Shown here piece after piece: positions 7,009-13,522 of a stretch of 17,047 nt of DNA (position 1 is the stretch's first letter; each line of letters starts with the position of its first letter). The DNA is taken from NCBI GenBank assembly GCA_002391075.1, contig DGRN01000002.1:1-17047 (forward strand), in the 5' to 3' direction. This stretch comes from Candidatus Saccharibacteria bacterium UBA4387 (GTDB lineage Bacteria > Patescibacteriota > Saccharimonadia > Saccharimonadales > Saccharimonadaceae). A program made the translations under genes and the position numbers. The notes under the pieces were generated by a model, which was not told the DNA's origin, did not search any database, and saw only the letters and a program-made list of their open reading frames with translations.

Positions 7009-7556
7009 AGAGAGGTTAGAACGTTGAACGAGACGATAAGTTGTCACTTAAATCCGCTTGTATGCATATACCCCTCCTTATGGTGGAGACAGTGATCGAG
7101 TCCGCTGAGAGCGGGCGCAATTTGTCTCCACCGTTGAAAGCATTAATGACTGGTTGCGATACGAGAGATACCCGCGGGGAATCCCCCACATCTCTGCATC
7201 GGGCAGTCTAACCTGTCGGCAATATTTTGAGTCGCTTTGCTGTCTTCGGACGTACCGAATAATCACGGAAGGCTTACCGTGAGGGCAAATCGACTGGGCC
7301 GCGCCCAGCGAATCTAAAGATCGCCAGGGGCGAACCACTGCTGACCGGTAGGACGCTTGTGCTCGTGGGTTTCGGGAGTGGACAGGCTCGCCTTTGCAAC
7401 CGGAGGCTGCCAAGGGGCTTTAGATTTGTCCATCGTCCAGAACCTGAAACACAGAGTCGTCCGCATAGTCGAACGGTGTTTCGTCAATATTTTCACCTCT
7501 TTCGTGAAATGGTAAGATCATGCGAATGGGGACAAACCGCCTTCCCAAGCGCAATA
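6982..7556 (-). ncRNA. unassigned structured RNA of about 575 nt
   Basis: The unit runs leftward from a fully consensus promoter (7562-7590) to a strong terminator (6982-7008). It is full of perfect hairpins: GGTGGAGACA/TGTCTCCACC (7082-7091 with 7123-7132, enclosing CCGCT/AGCGG), AGAGAT/ATCTCT (7164-7169 with 7190-7195), TTCGG/CCGAA (7245-7249 with 7255-7259), TCACGG/CCGTGA (7263-7268 with 7277-7282) and CTGGGC/GCCCAG (7294-7299 with 7303-7308). This suggests a stable structured RNA. I looked for RNase P RNA, tmRNA and SRP RNA signatures and found none. The 5' part also contains two overlapping short ORFs (7420-7521, 33 aa; 7314-7433, 39 aa), and AAGGAGG stands before a 7-codon ORF (ATG at 7064). 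A short-peptide mRNA therefore remains possible. Confidence 0.6.
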
Positions 7557-7561
7557 ATCGT

Positions 7562-7590
7562 ATTATAGCACAGATAGCTACAAATGTCAA
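7562..7590 (-). promoter_or_regulatory. consensus sigma-70-type promoter of the minus-strand RNA
   Basis: On the minus strand TTGACA (7590-7585), 17-nt spacer, TATAAT (7567-7562). Both hexamers and the spacer match the consensus exactly, the only such case I found here. Transcription would start at about 7555-7558. It is divergent from the pyk promoters. Confidence 0.9.
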
Positions 7591-7597
7591 TACTTTT

Positions 7598-7626
7598 TTG
7601 CGAAAAAGTCAAAAATATAGTATAAA
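7598..7626 (+). promoter_or_regulatory. upstream promoter of the pyk operon
   Basis: TTGCGA (7598-7603), 17-nt spacer, TATAAA (7621-7626). It would give a pyk leader of about 90 nt that includes the G-rich tract at 7641-7666 and the short ORF at 7672-7725. Confidence 0.5.
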
Positions 7627-7640
7627 TCACAAAAATAACA

Positions 7641-7666
7641 GGGGTAGGGAAGGGCGGCGGAAAGGG
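7641..7666 (+). other. G-rich tract able to form a G-quadruplex in the pyk leader
   Basis: Runs of G at 7641-7644, 7647-7649, 7652-7654 and 7664-7666, plus GG at 7656 and 7659, separated by short A/T/C loops. Four runs of three or more G within 26 nt on the RNA-like strand can form a quadruplex; the third loop is long (9 nt) unless the GG pairs take part. Folding is an inference. Confidence 0.4.
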
Positions 7667-7671
7667 CAAAA

Positions 7672-7725
7672 ATGCTACGCTTGTGCTATAAAAAACAGGG
7701 CCGGCGTGATAAGATAGATGTATGA
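7672..7725 (+). CDS. possible 17-codon leader ORF overlapping the pyk start
   Basis: ATG 7672 follows AAAGGG by 5 nt and opens a 17-codon ORF (MLRLCYKKQGRRDKIDV). Its TGA stop overlaps the pyk start as ATGA (7722-7725). pyk itself has no ribosome binding site, so translation of this ORF could bring ribosomes to it. Alternatively pyk is leaderless from TAAGAT at 7710-7715. Geometry is seen; expression is not known. Confidence 0.35.
   Translation: MLRLCYKKQGRRDKIDV
7707..7715 (+). promoter_or_regulatory. extended -10 element placed for leaderless pyk
   Basis: TGATAAGAT (TG, one base, TAAGAT at 7710-7715) ends 6 nt before the pyk ATG, the same spacing as TATAAT before ftsI ATG 1034. A start at +7 would fall on the A of the ATG. 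No good -35 is present. Confidence 0.4.
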
Positions 7726-9161
7726 GTAAAAGATTATTTAAACGCACGAAAATCGTGGCGACTGTTGGGCCGTCCGTTTTCGCAGAAGAAAAATTGAAGG
7801 AGATGGTTTACGCTGGCGTAAACATGTTCCGTCTAAACTTTAGCCACGGTAAGCACGAAGAGCGCGACGAGCAAATTGCGATAATTCGCAAGTATGCGGC
7901 TGAGCGCGGCAAGAATGTGGCGATTTTGCAGGATTTGCAGGGTCCGAAGATTCGCTTGGGCGAGCTTAAGGATAATCATCTTGATTTGCACGAGGGCGAT
8001 GAGCTTATCTTTGACTACGAGATGAAAGAGCATGACGGTGGCTTGACGGTACCGATTCAGTACAACTTGGCTGCGAAGTGTAAGCCGGGTGAGACTTTGT
8101 TCTTGTTCGACGGTCACGTGCGCTGCACTGTAAAAGAGATTTTGTCTGATACGAAGATGTCGATGCGTGTCGAGAATGATGGCTTTATTATGAGCCGCAA
8201 GGGCGTGAACTTGCCAGATACGAACCTCGGTGGCGACGTTATTACCGAGAAAGATTTGGCTGATATCGAGTTCGGTGTTTCGCGCGATTTCGATTACGTT
8301 GCGATGAGCTTCGTGCAGAATGCGGGCGATATCGAGAAGTTGCGCCAGATTTTGGTTTCGCATGGTTCTGATGCAAAGATTATTGCAAAGATTGAGACTC
8401 GCGCAGCGGTTAAAGACGACGAGACGATGGAAGCTATCGTTAAGGCGACCGATGGCATCATGGTTGCGCGTGGCGATATGGCTTATGAAACTGGCGAAGA
8501 GGTTGTGCCGATTGTTGAGCGCAAGCTTATCAATTTCTGCCGCAAGCACTCGAAGTTCGTCATTGTGGCGACGCAAATGCTTGCTAGCATGGTTAACGAA
8601 CCACAGCCAACTCGTGCTGAGGTGAACGACGTTGCGACGGCGGTTATTCTTGGCGCTGACGCAGTGATGCTTTCTGACGAGACGGCAAACGGCCAATATC
8701 CGATTGAAGCGATTAAAGAAATGAAGAAAATCATTCTCTACACGCAGGATAATTCGCCAATGAAGCCGCTTGAGGGCGACCCAGAAGGCCCAGTCCATTC
8801 GTATGATGTGATCGCGAAGGCTGCTGTGGAATTGGCTGAGAAGATTGATGCGGACACGATTGTGGCGGTTACGAAGACCGGTACGACTGCGCGCGCAATT
8901 GCTGCACAACGTCCAAACATGCCGATTGTTTCGGTCACGGATAACAAGCGTGTTGCTGGCCAGTTGGCTTTGATTTATGCAAACTCGGCGTTCTTGTGTG
9001 AGTTTGAGAACGATCATGCTTTCGATGCAGTGCAAGATTTGAAGAATCGCGGCTACTTGAAGGTTCGCGAGGGCAAAGACGAGTTGACGGTCGTCTTCGT
9101 GAGCGGTTTGCGCGAAGAAGAGGGCATGACGAACTCGATTCAAATTCGCAAAATCAAATAA
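7722..9161 (+). CDS. pyk: pyruvate kinase
   Basis: The 479-residue cytoplasmic enzyme converts phosphoenolpyruvate and ADP to pyruvate and ATP, the last ATP-forming step of glycolysis. Signatures: KRTKIVATVGP and FRLNFSHG near the N-terminus, LQDLQGPKIRLG (69-80), KIETRAAV (223-230) with the catalytic Lys, VARGDMAYE (about 248-256) with the metal-binding Asp, ATQMLASM (283-290), and PTRAEVNDVATAV leading to MLSDETANGQYP (316-327). The A, B and C domains are all present and the length is normal. ARGDMAYE replaces the more usual RGDLGVE, a mild deviation. It starts a run pyk-pgk-ftsQ-like-ldh. No Shine-Dalgarno precedes ATG 7722 (see the leader ORF and -10 entries). Confidence 0.97.
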   Translation: MSKRLFKRTKIVATVGPSVFAEEKLKEMVYAGVNMFRLNFSHGKHEERDEQIAIIRKYAAERGKNVAILQDLQGPKIRLGELKDNHLDLHEGDELIFDYEMKEHDGGLTVPIQYNLAAKCKPGETLFLFDGHVRCTVKEILSDTKMSMRVENDGFIMSRKGVNLPDTNLGGDVITEKDLADIEFGVSRDFDYVAMSFVQNAGDIEKLRQILVSHGSDAKIIAKIETRAAVKDDETMEAIVKATDGIMVARGDMAYETGEEVVPIVERKLINFCRKHSKFVIVATQMLASMVNEPQPTRAEVNDVATAVILGADAVMLSDETANGQYPIEAIKEMKKIILYTQDNSPMKPLEGDPEGPVHSYDVIAKAAVELAEKIDADTIVAVTKTGTTARAIAAQRPNMPIVSVTDNKRVAGQLALIYANSAFLCEFENDHAFDAVQDLKNRGYLKVREGKDELTVVFVSGLREEEGMTNSIQIRKIK

Positions 9162-9196
9162 TTTCTTTGAAAAAGGGTAGGCAAACAGGAGGTAAA

Positions 9197-10276
9197 ATGA
9201 AATTCCGTAAGAAGACAATTCGCGATATTGACGTCGTGGGTAAAAACGTATTGGTGCGTGTTGATTATAATGTCCCAATGAAAGACGGCGAGGTTGTTGA
9301 AGATATGCGGATTTCGGCTAGTTTGCCTACTTTGAATTATTTGCTGGCGCAGGGATGTAGGAAGCTGATTCTGATTTCGCACTTGGGGCGACCGAAGGGC
9401 GGAGTCGTGAATGAGTATTCCCTGGCGCCGGTGGCGCAGCGCCTTGCGAAACTCTTGGCCAATAAGGACGTTCGCTTTTGTAGCGAGACAACGGGCGAAG
9501 TGGTTCGCGAGGCGGTAGCGGATACGCCAAACGGTGGCGTGTTGATGCTAGAAAATCTACGCTTTTCGCCGGAAGAAGAAGCAAATTCGGAGCAGTATGC
9601 GGACGAAATTATTGCGGCGACAGGCGCGGAAGTTTTTGTGCAAGATGGTTTTGCGGTGATTCATCGCGCGCATGCGTCGACGGATGCGATTGCGCGCAAG
9701 TTGCCAGCCGTGGCGGGCTTTTTGGTTGAAGACGAAGTCTCGAAGCTTGAGGAAGCGACTAATGATCCGGAGCATCCGGTGCTCGTGATGATTGGTGGTG
9801 CGAAGGTTGAAGATAAGCAGCCGCTGATTGAGAAGTTTTTGCCAATAGCAGATATGATTGCGGTCGGTGGTAAGATTGCGGCGGATGGATACGCAAACGA
9901 GAATCCGAAAGTTTATGTAGCGGAAGATTTTTCGCTTGACGAGAATGGTACGAAGTTGGATATTGGGCCGCGTAGCATCGCGAGGATGGATGATATGATT
10001 CGCAAGGCGAAGACGATTATTTGGAACGGCGTGATGGGCTTGGTGGAAGATAGCCGCTTTGCTTATGGTTCGCAGATGGTGGCGACGGCGATGGGTCATA
10101 GCACTGGTTTGACGATTGTTGGTGGCGGCGATACGGCTGGTTTTGTTGAGGGCTTGTTGCGCGATCCGAATCATTCTTCGTTGAAATTTAGCCTAGTGTC
10201 GACTGGCGGTGGCGCCAGTTTGGAGCTGCTGTGCGGCAAGAAGTTGCCGGGGCTTGAAGTTTTATTGGATGCCTAA
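9197..10276 (+). CDS. pgk: phosphoglycerate kinase, short form
   Basis: This 359-residue enzyme makes ATP from 1,3-bisphosphoglycerate. Recognised blocks: VRVDYNVP (20-27), SHLGRPKG (61-68), ENLRFSPEEE (119-128), HRAHAST (156-162), GGAKVEDK (200-207), LDIGP (254-258), WNGVMGLVE (276-284), GGGDTAG (309-315) and STGGGASLELL (335-345). The family is usually about 390-415 residues. The deficit lies mainly between GGAKVEDK and LDIGP, where about 47 residues replace a segment that is normally roughly twice as long. All other blocks are kept, so it is probably active. ATG 9197 is chosen because AGGAGGT stands 4 nt before it; a TTG 30 nt upstream is less likely. It is 35 nt after pyk. Confidence 0.96.
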   Translation: MKFRKKTIRDIDVVGKNVLVRVDYNVPMKDGEVVEDMRISASLPTLNYLLAQGCRKLILISHLGRPKGGVVNEYSLAPVAQRLAKLLANKDVRFCSETTGEVVREAVADTPNGGVLMLENLRFSPEEEANSEQYADEIIAATGAEVFVQDGFAVIHRAHASTDAIARKLPAVAGFLVEDEVSKLEEATNDPEHPVLVMIGGAKVEDKQPLIEKFLPIADMIAVGGKIAADGYANENPKVYVAEDFSLDENGTKLDIGPRSIARMDDMIRKAKTIIWNGVMGLVEDSRFAYGSQMVATAMGHSTGLTIVGGGDTAGFVEGLLRDPNHSSLKFSLVSTGGGASLELLCGKKLPGLEVLLDA

Positions 10277-10954
10277 ATGAAGATATTGGGTGGCGGCTAT
10301 CAGCGCGAAACGAAAAAGAGGCGAAGTGGCTCTGCGAGACGGAGCCGCGGGGATTCTCCTGCTTCAGTGCGCGAGGAGCGGATTGGAAATCTGAACGATA
10401 GGCCGGCATCGGAATTGAATTCTTTTCGCGTAGGGCGTGCAATTGCGGGTGAGGCGCGACGAAATACCGAAGAAAAATTGCAGCGGGTGGCGGATCATAA
10501 AAAGAATCATCGCCGAAAAATTGTGTTTATTGCTGGTTTGGCTTTGGTGACGCTGATTTTTGGCTATTGCATTTTTAACTATCTGAGCGAGATGGAAGCG
10601 AAACGGGCGGCCGAGGCGGCAGCGGTCGAAACGAAAAAAGAGCCGAAAGCGCCAATCCATGATGAGAATGCCGGTAATAACGTGTCGCAGCGCGTGAAAG
10701 ATTTTGTGGCGCGTTTGGAGGATGATGTGGTTGATTACGAGCTGCAAGTCGAGCGAATTGTCTTGCCGTATCGTTTGGTGCGCGAGATTGATGTGTATCT
10801 GGTGGGAAGGGCAGAACATTACAAATTGAACCTTGATAGAGATACGGCGGTGCAGGCCGAAGATATGTCGCGAATGGTGCGATACTTGGACGAGAAGGGA
10901 ATTAGTTGCGAATACGTGGATTTGCGGATTGAAGGGAAGGCGTATTATAAATGA
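10277..10954 (+). CDS. FtsQ/DivIB-like bitopic membrane protein
   Basis: The 225-residue protein has a long basic cytoplasmic region (1-80), one membrane helix (about 81-103), an Ala/Lys/Glu-rich linker, and an extracytoplasmic domain (about 135-225). The C-terminus, VDVYL-like strands followed by a helix and CEYVDLRIEGKAYYK, matches the end of the FtsQ/DivIB beta-domain, where a YIDLR-then-basic strand is typical and contacts FtsB. A POTRA domain after the helix is not evident, so this is a reduced FtsQ-like protein. Its ATG directly abuts the pgk stop and its TGA overlaps the ldh ATG by 4 nt, so it is embedded in the glycolytic operon. The assignment rests on topology and the C-terminal motif. 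Confidence 0.55.
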   Translation: MKILGGGYQRETKKRRSGSARRSRGDSPASVREERIGNLNDRPASELNSFRVGRAIAGEARRNTEEKLQRVADHKKNHRRKIVFIAGLALVTLIFGYCIFNYLSEMEAKRAAEAAAVETKKEPKAPIHDENAGNNVSQRVKDFVARLEDDVVDYELQVERIVLPYRLVREIDVYLVGRAEHYKLNLDRDTAVQAEDMSRMVRYLDEKGISCEYVDLRIEGKAYYK

Positions 10955-11946
10955 GAATTGCGTTTTTTAGCACAGAATCTTACGACAAGGAGTCGTTCGA
11001 TGTGGCGAATACGGAATTTGGCTATGAGATTGAGTATTTCGAAAGTCGTCTCAATGGGCGGACGGCGGCGAAGGCGCGTGGTTTTGACGCGGTTTGTGCT
11101 TTCGTGAACGATAAGCTGGATGCGAAGGTTTTGGCGAAGTTGGCGTCGTATGGTGTGAAAATTGTGGCGATGCGCTGTGCGGGATTCGACAATGTTGACG
11201 TGGGGGCGGCGCAGGAGCTTGGTATTAAAATCGTGCGTGTTCCGGCCTACTCGCCGTATGCAGTGGCGGAACATGGCGCGGCGCTGCTATTGGCGCTGAC
11301 GAGGAAGCTTCCGCAGGCTTGTGCGCGTACGAAGGCGATGAACTTTGAGCTCGGCGGTCTGACTGGGCGCGATTTGCATGGTTTGACGGCGGGTATTTTG
11401 GGCACTGGCAAGATTGGTCGCATTATGGCTGGGATTTTGCGCGGTTTCGGTATGAATATTATTGCGTATGATGCATTCCCAGATAAGGATTGGGCGAAAG
11501 AAAACGGTGTTAAGTATGTTGAGCTTGAGGATTTGTACCGCGAGTGTGATGTTTTGAGCCTTCATTGTCCGCTGATGCCAGAAACGCGACATATTGTCGG
11601 GCATGCTGCGATTCAGATGATGAAGAATGACGCGGTGATTATTAACGTGGCACGTGGTGCCCTGATTGATTCGCGGGCGCTTTTGTACGCTTTGCGCAAA
11701 GGGCAAATTGGCGGCGCAGCGATTGATGTCTATGAGGGGGAAGGGGAGTACTTCTTTAACGACTGGTCGACGAAGGTGGTTGAGGATGATGTTTTGGCGC
11801 GGCTGATGTCTTTGCCAAATGTGATCATAACAGGGCATCAGGCATTTTTGACGAAGAATGCTCTGAAGAATATCGCGGATGCGACTTTAGGAAGTTTGCG
11901 AGCCTTTGAAGAGGGCGCAGATTTGGTGAACGAGGTCAAGGCCTAG
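10951..11946 (+). CDS. ldhA: D-lactate dehydrogenase (D-2-hydroxyacid dehydrogenase family)
   Basis: The 331-residue NAD-dependent enzyme reduces pyruvate to D-lactate and regenerates NAD+ for glycolysis. The Rossmann loop GILGTGKIG is at 148-156. Catalytic Arg235 (INVARGALID), Glu264 (VYEGEGEYFF) and His296 (TGHQAFLT) sit at the numbering known for bacterial D-lactate dehydrogenases. The GEYFFNDWS stretch and TGHQAFLT favour D-lactate dehydrogenase over 3-phosphoglycerate or glycerate dehydrogenases. ATG 10951 overlaps the previous stop (ATGA). It closes the pyk-pgk-ftsQ-like-ldh run and completes a lactate-forming lower glycolysis. No clear terminator follows. Confidence 0.93.
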   Translation: MRIAFFSTESYDKESFDVANTEFGYEIEYFESRLNGRTAAKARGFDAVCAFVNDKLDAKVLAKLASYGVKIVAMRCAGFDNVDVGAAQELGIKIVRVPAYSPYAVAEHGAALLLALTRKLPQACARTKAMNFELGGLTGRDLHGLTAGILGTGKIGRIMAGILRGFGMNIIAYDAFPDKDWAKENGVKYVELEDLYRECDVLSLHCPLMPETRHIVGHAAIQMMKNDAVIINVARGALIDSRALLYALRKGQIGGAAIDVYEGEGEYFFNDWSTKVVEDDVLARLMSLPNVIITGHQAFLTKNALKNIADATLGSLRAFEEGADLVNEVKA

Positions 11947-12714
11947 ATAAAAGGCCGAAGTTCCCTCGAATTCCCTAATGTTCGGTTTTTGTTCGGTCGA
12001 TGAAAAAGCGATTTTGAATATGTTTGAGCGAGCGTTTGGGGCGGGCGTGTTAAAGTGCGTTTTGCGACGTAAGAAAAGTGCCAGATGGGTAGGGTGGACG
12101 AAGAAAAATTTTGAAATCCAGCGAGATCTGGCGAAAAACGGGATTTACGGGGGTCGCTTGGGTGGATGGCCCGGAAAAATCGAAATTTGCGCTTCCCCAA
12201 GCACTTCTGAAACTCCCCCGATCCGAATTTTATAGAGGTGGAAGGCGACATTAATGTATGTCTTTGCGTGAAAAATGGCGAGAGGACTAGGGATTAATAG
12301 GTAATTACTAGATATGTGTAGCGTAAGGCTGTGGATATGGACGATTGTATATATATCGCCGTATGATACTGGAATGTCGTAAAATATACATTGTGCGACA
12401 TTAAATATTCAACGAAAAGTCGAGCATACAATCGTCTAAAAAATAGTGATTTTTTTGGCGTTGGCTGAATTTTGGCGTATTTGCGCCCTATTTCGATGTG
12501 CGTGCGATTTTGTGTGTATTTTTGTGTTTTTTGTATTTTTGTGCATTGAGCCGATTTGGACGTTGTTCGTCGTTTTGTATTATTGTCGTGCGTATGAATG
12601 GCGCAGCGCATGGCGAAATGAAAAAAGCAGAGCGCAAGATCGAAAAATTGGAAAAACGAGAAATAGGGCGCAAAAAGAGAAAATTGCGCTTCCCTGCCTT
12701 ATCTCTTGAAAAAC
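11947..12714. other. gene-poor region with inverted repeats and a T/G-biased tract
   Basis: No convincing gene. An 85-codon plus-strand ORF (11978-12235) and a 102-codon minus-strand ORF (11943-12251) overlap each other, lack ribosome binding sites and resemble nothing I know. A 48-codon ORF at 12594-12740, Lys/Arg/Glu-rich with a hydrophobic end, runs into the pilin promoter and has no ribosome binding site. Nested inverted repeats lie at 12340-12436 (listed separately). From about 12440 to 12590 the plus strand is strongly T/G-biased with repeated TTTTTGTG-like words. I found no DnaA-box cluster and no att-like repeat. Confidence 0.55.
12340..12436. repeat. nested inverted repeats with repeated CGACATT motif
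   Basis: Outer arms GACGATTGTAT (12340-12350) and ATACAATCGTC (12426-12436) match over 11 bp. Inside them AATGTCG (12373-12379) faces CGACATT (12396-12402). The longer word GCGACATTAA occurs at 12395-12404 and again at 12245-12254, where GACAT and ATGTC (12247-12251, 12258-12262) form a further small palindrome. The pattern suggests protein binding sites or a cruciform-forming element; the function is unknown. Confidence 0.55.
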
Positions 12715-12743
12715 TTGTGTTTTTTTGTATGTTATTTTAGAAT
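12715..12743 (+). promoter_or_regulatory. promoter of the first T4SS pilin gene
   Basis: TTGTGT (12715-12720), 17-nt spacer, TAGAAT (12738-12743). The leader to GTG 12781 would be about 30 nt and contains AAGAAAGGAAAAG. Confidence 0.65.
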
Positions 12744-12780
12744 ATTGTTAAAGGTAATACTTTCAAGAAAGGAAAAGAAA

Positions 12781-13398
12781 GTGAGTAAGACAAGCAAAAT
12801 ATTGGTTACTGTTGGTGCTATACTGGCTCTAAGCTTTAGCATGTGTAGTGTGGCGTTCGCTACGGGTGGAGTGCCAGGCGGTAATAACAATAACAACGAT
12901 ACTAATAAGACCGGGGGTGAAAATAACACTGCTACCTGTAAGCCGGAAGACCAGAAAGCATATCCGAATTTGGAATTTGTGTCAGATGAAAAAATGAAAG
13001 CCGAGGCAACAAGTACGACGAAGACGACACATAAACCAGCATATTGCGGAAAGCAGTATGTTACGATAGGTAGTGAGCAGGTGCTGTACCATGTATACGG
13101 AGACAATAACGGAGCCTGCGCGACAGCTTCTATTGCCGCAACTGATGCCAACCGCTGTGAGGGCGACTCTACAAACCTAACCAAGATTGTTCAGACCATT
13201 ATTAACACCATTACTTATGTTATCGGTATCATTGCTGTCATCATGATCATTCTTGGTGGTATTAGCTATGCTACATCTCAGGGTGACGCTGCGAAGGTTA
13301 AGAAGGGTAAAGATACGATTCTCTATGGTATCATCGGTCTCGTGATCGCGATTCTTGCATACGCAATCATCAACTTCGTCTTGCAGGCTTTGTCCTAA
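12781..13398 (+). CDS. T4SS pilin-like (TrbC/VirB2-type) protein, copy 1
   Basis: The 205-residue protein has a signal peptide (cut likely after FA, residue 26), an Asn/Gly-rich linker, an exposed domain with four cysteines (C53, C89, C113, C126), and two long membrane helices (about 136-164 and 178-205) joined by a basic loop AKVKKGK. The two-helix half matches small VirB2/TrbC-type pilins of Patescibacteria (T4SS_pilin family). The start is GTG 12781 after AAAGGA; the signal peptide begins naturally there. Its last 76 residues are identical to copy 2. It has its own promoter and terminator. It probably inserts in the membrane and assembles into a surface or transfer structure; the cargo is unknown. 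Confidence 0.8.
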   Translation: MSKTSKILVTVGAILALSFSMCSVAFATGGVPGGNNNNNDTNKTGGENNTATCKPEDQKAYPNLEFVSDEKMKAEATSTTKTTHKPAYCGKQYVTIGSEQVLYHVYGDNNGACATASIAATDANRCEGDSTNLTKIVQTIINTITYVIGIIAVIMIILGGISYATSQGDAAKVKKGKDTILYGIIGLVIAILAYAIINFVLQALS

Positions 13399-13448
13399 GA
13401 TTAGAAAGAGAAAAACATATCTCCGCCCTTCCCCTGGGCGGAGATTTT
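13174..13448 (+). repeat. 275-bp direct repeat, unit 1 (pilin 3' half and terminator)
   Basis: The unit matches 13835-14109 at 264 of 275 positions by hand count (96%). It begins at codons for NLTK and runs through the stop codon to the terminator. All ten differences inside the coding part are synonymous; one lies after the stop. Distance between units is 661 bp. Confidence 0.9.
13419..13448 (+). terminator. intrinsic terminator of pilin copy 1
   Basis: Perfect 10-bp stem ATCTCCGCCC/GGGCGGAGAT with loop TTCCCCT and a short T run. The same terminator recurs after copy 2. Confidence 0.88.
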
Positions 13449-13462
13449 GCTTATGGTCATTA

Positions 13463-13492
13463 TTGATAACATTAAATGCAATGTGCTATGAT
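13463..13492 (+). promoter_or_regulatory. promoter of the second T4SS pilin gene
   Basis: TTGATA (13463-13468), 18-nt spacer, TATGAT (13487-13492), with an extended -10 TG at 13484-13485. AAAGGAG stands 7 nt before ATG 13523. Confidence 0.65.
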
Positions 13493-13522
13493 TTATGGTA
13501 GATAACTCTAAAGGAGAATATT

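Noticed and set aside
7080..7132. tRNA-like 3' end, because the minus strand reads GTCTCCACCA at the end of a perfect stem
   Set aside because: No T arm can be folded before it and the partner strand lies only 41 nt away, so it is a simple hairpin and the CCA is chance.
7078..7413. 111-codon minus-strand ORF inside the structured RNA
   Set aside because: It spans all the perfect hairpins, has no ribosome binding site and no recognisable family; long open frames by chance are common in GC-rich RNA genes.
6982..7556. tmRNA, RNase P RNA or SRP RNA as the identity of the minus-strand RNA
   Set aside because: No tRNA-like 5'/3' pair with a T loop, no GGAAAGTCC-type P4 strand, and no SRP GGAAGG-AGCA core on either strand. 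A strongly diverged form cannot be fully excluded by eye.
3827..10954. Alternative genetic code (TGA read as Gly) known in some CPR lineages
   Set aside because: TGA ends mraY and the ftsQ-like gene at natural C-termini, and no in-frame TGA occurs inside the conserved proteins.
11943..12251. Overlapping ORFs on both strands after ldh
   Set aside because: Neither has a ribosome binding site, domain or plausible composition. They may be remnants of a decayed gene, but nothing supports one.
12594..12740. 48-codon Lys/Arg/Glu-rich ORF with hydrophobic end
   Set aside because: No ribosome binding site, and its 3' end lies inside the pilin promoter; too weak to annotate.
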